From Alkalinema pantanalense (GTDB taxonomy: Bacteria > Cyanobacteriota > Cyanobacteriia > Leptolyngbyales > Leptolyngbyaceae): a DNA stretch of 64,000 nucleotides. The notes under the pieces are model-generated. The model was not told the origin of the DNA. It saw nothing but the letters and a program-made list of their open reading frames with translations, and made no database searches. A program made the position numbers and the translations under genes. Below, piece after piece: positions 63,945 to 64,000 of this stretch. The stretch is from positions 1 through 64,000 of the forward strand of contig NZ_JBLZFX010000019.1 of the NCBI RefSeq assembly GCF_050753345.1, in the 5' to 3' direction. Position 1 is the first letter of the stretch. Each line of letters starts with the position of its first letter.

Positions 63945-64000
63945 TCTTGTGTCTAGATGCGGAATCTAGTTTCCGTGGTTAACCGACATTAGCGGCTAGC

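Noticed and set aside
61839..64000. Retron (reverse transcriptase plus ncRNA) linked to the PtuAB genes
   Set aside because: No reverse transcriptase motif or msr/msd-like structure is present in the window; only a terminator hairpin lies upstream of ptuA.

Overview
The window looks like chromosomal DNA from a cyanobacterium. HIP1-type GCGATCGC octamers and CGATCG hexamers occur throughout, and families largely confined to cyanobacteria are present: DUF928, DUF1822, CHAT/CHASE2 proteins, AAA-like (AAA_35) STAND ATPases, an SLH-OprB iron-uptake porin and a mrpCDEFGAB-ordered antiporter operon. I cannot name the genus with confidence; the mix would suit a Leptolyngbya-like filamentous lineage. 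No rRNA, tRNA or CRISPR array was seen.

Layout. 1-7.3 kb: a truncated surface-protein domain, a transposase relic, small membrane and ribbon-helix-helix proteins with iteron-like repeats, and a huge pentapeptide-repeat protein. 7.3-12.7 kb: two large adjacent genes of unknown function (577 and 1158 aa). 13.3-24.6 kb: an AAA-like/HTH protein, two tandem bacterial lipoxygenases with complete iron-ligand sets, and a 1920-residue kinase-ATPase-GAF-AAA fusion. 24.8-30.8 kb: a DUF445 membrane protein and a tightly overlapping Mrp cation/proton antiporter operon. 30.8-38.1 kb: a minus-strand signalling cluster (CHAT protein, sigma-like factor, DUF1822, CHAT-CHASE2, DUF928). 38.6-46.1 kb: secreted proteins, a split ABC exporter (ATPase and FtsX-type permease), universal stress protein, pdxH and a Rieske protein. 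46.1-47.4 kb: GGGGGAT-type palindromic repeats, partly in a 183-bp tandem array. 47.4-54.6 kb: an LRR-Roc-COR (Roco) STAND gene followed by an array of toxin-antitoxin operons. 54.9-61.8 kb: housekeeping genes (folC, cyclophilin, glutaminase), three paralogous small exported proteins and an iron-uptake porin with a Fur-box-like site. 61.8-63.9 kb: a Septu-like (PtuA/PtuB) defence pair.

The most unusual part is 50.7-54.6 kb. The 5' end of the Roco gene, together with its divergent intergenic promoter region, is present four times: once intact and three times as fragments of about 43-52 codons. Each copy is divergently joined to a different toxin-antitoxin operon (VapBC, TumA/TumE-like, RelE-like, and a second RelE-superfamily-like pair), so the array looks like stacked cassettes. 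In the last three operons the antitoxin is intact and the toxin frame is broken by different small indels (-1; +2; +1 and +4). Only the VapC toxin next to the intact Roco gene is open. The other notable loci are the uncharacterised pair at 7.3-12.7 kb and the lipoxygenase/STAND neighbourhood at 13-25 kb.
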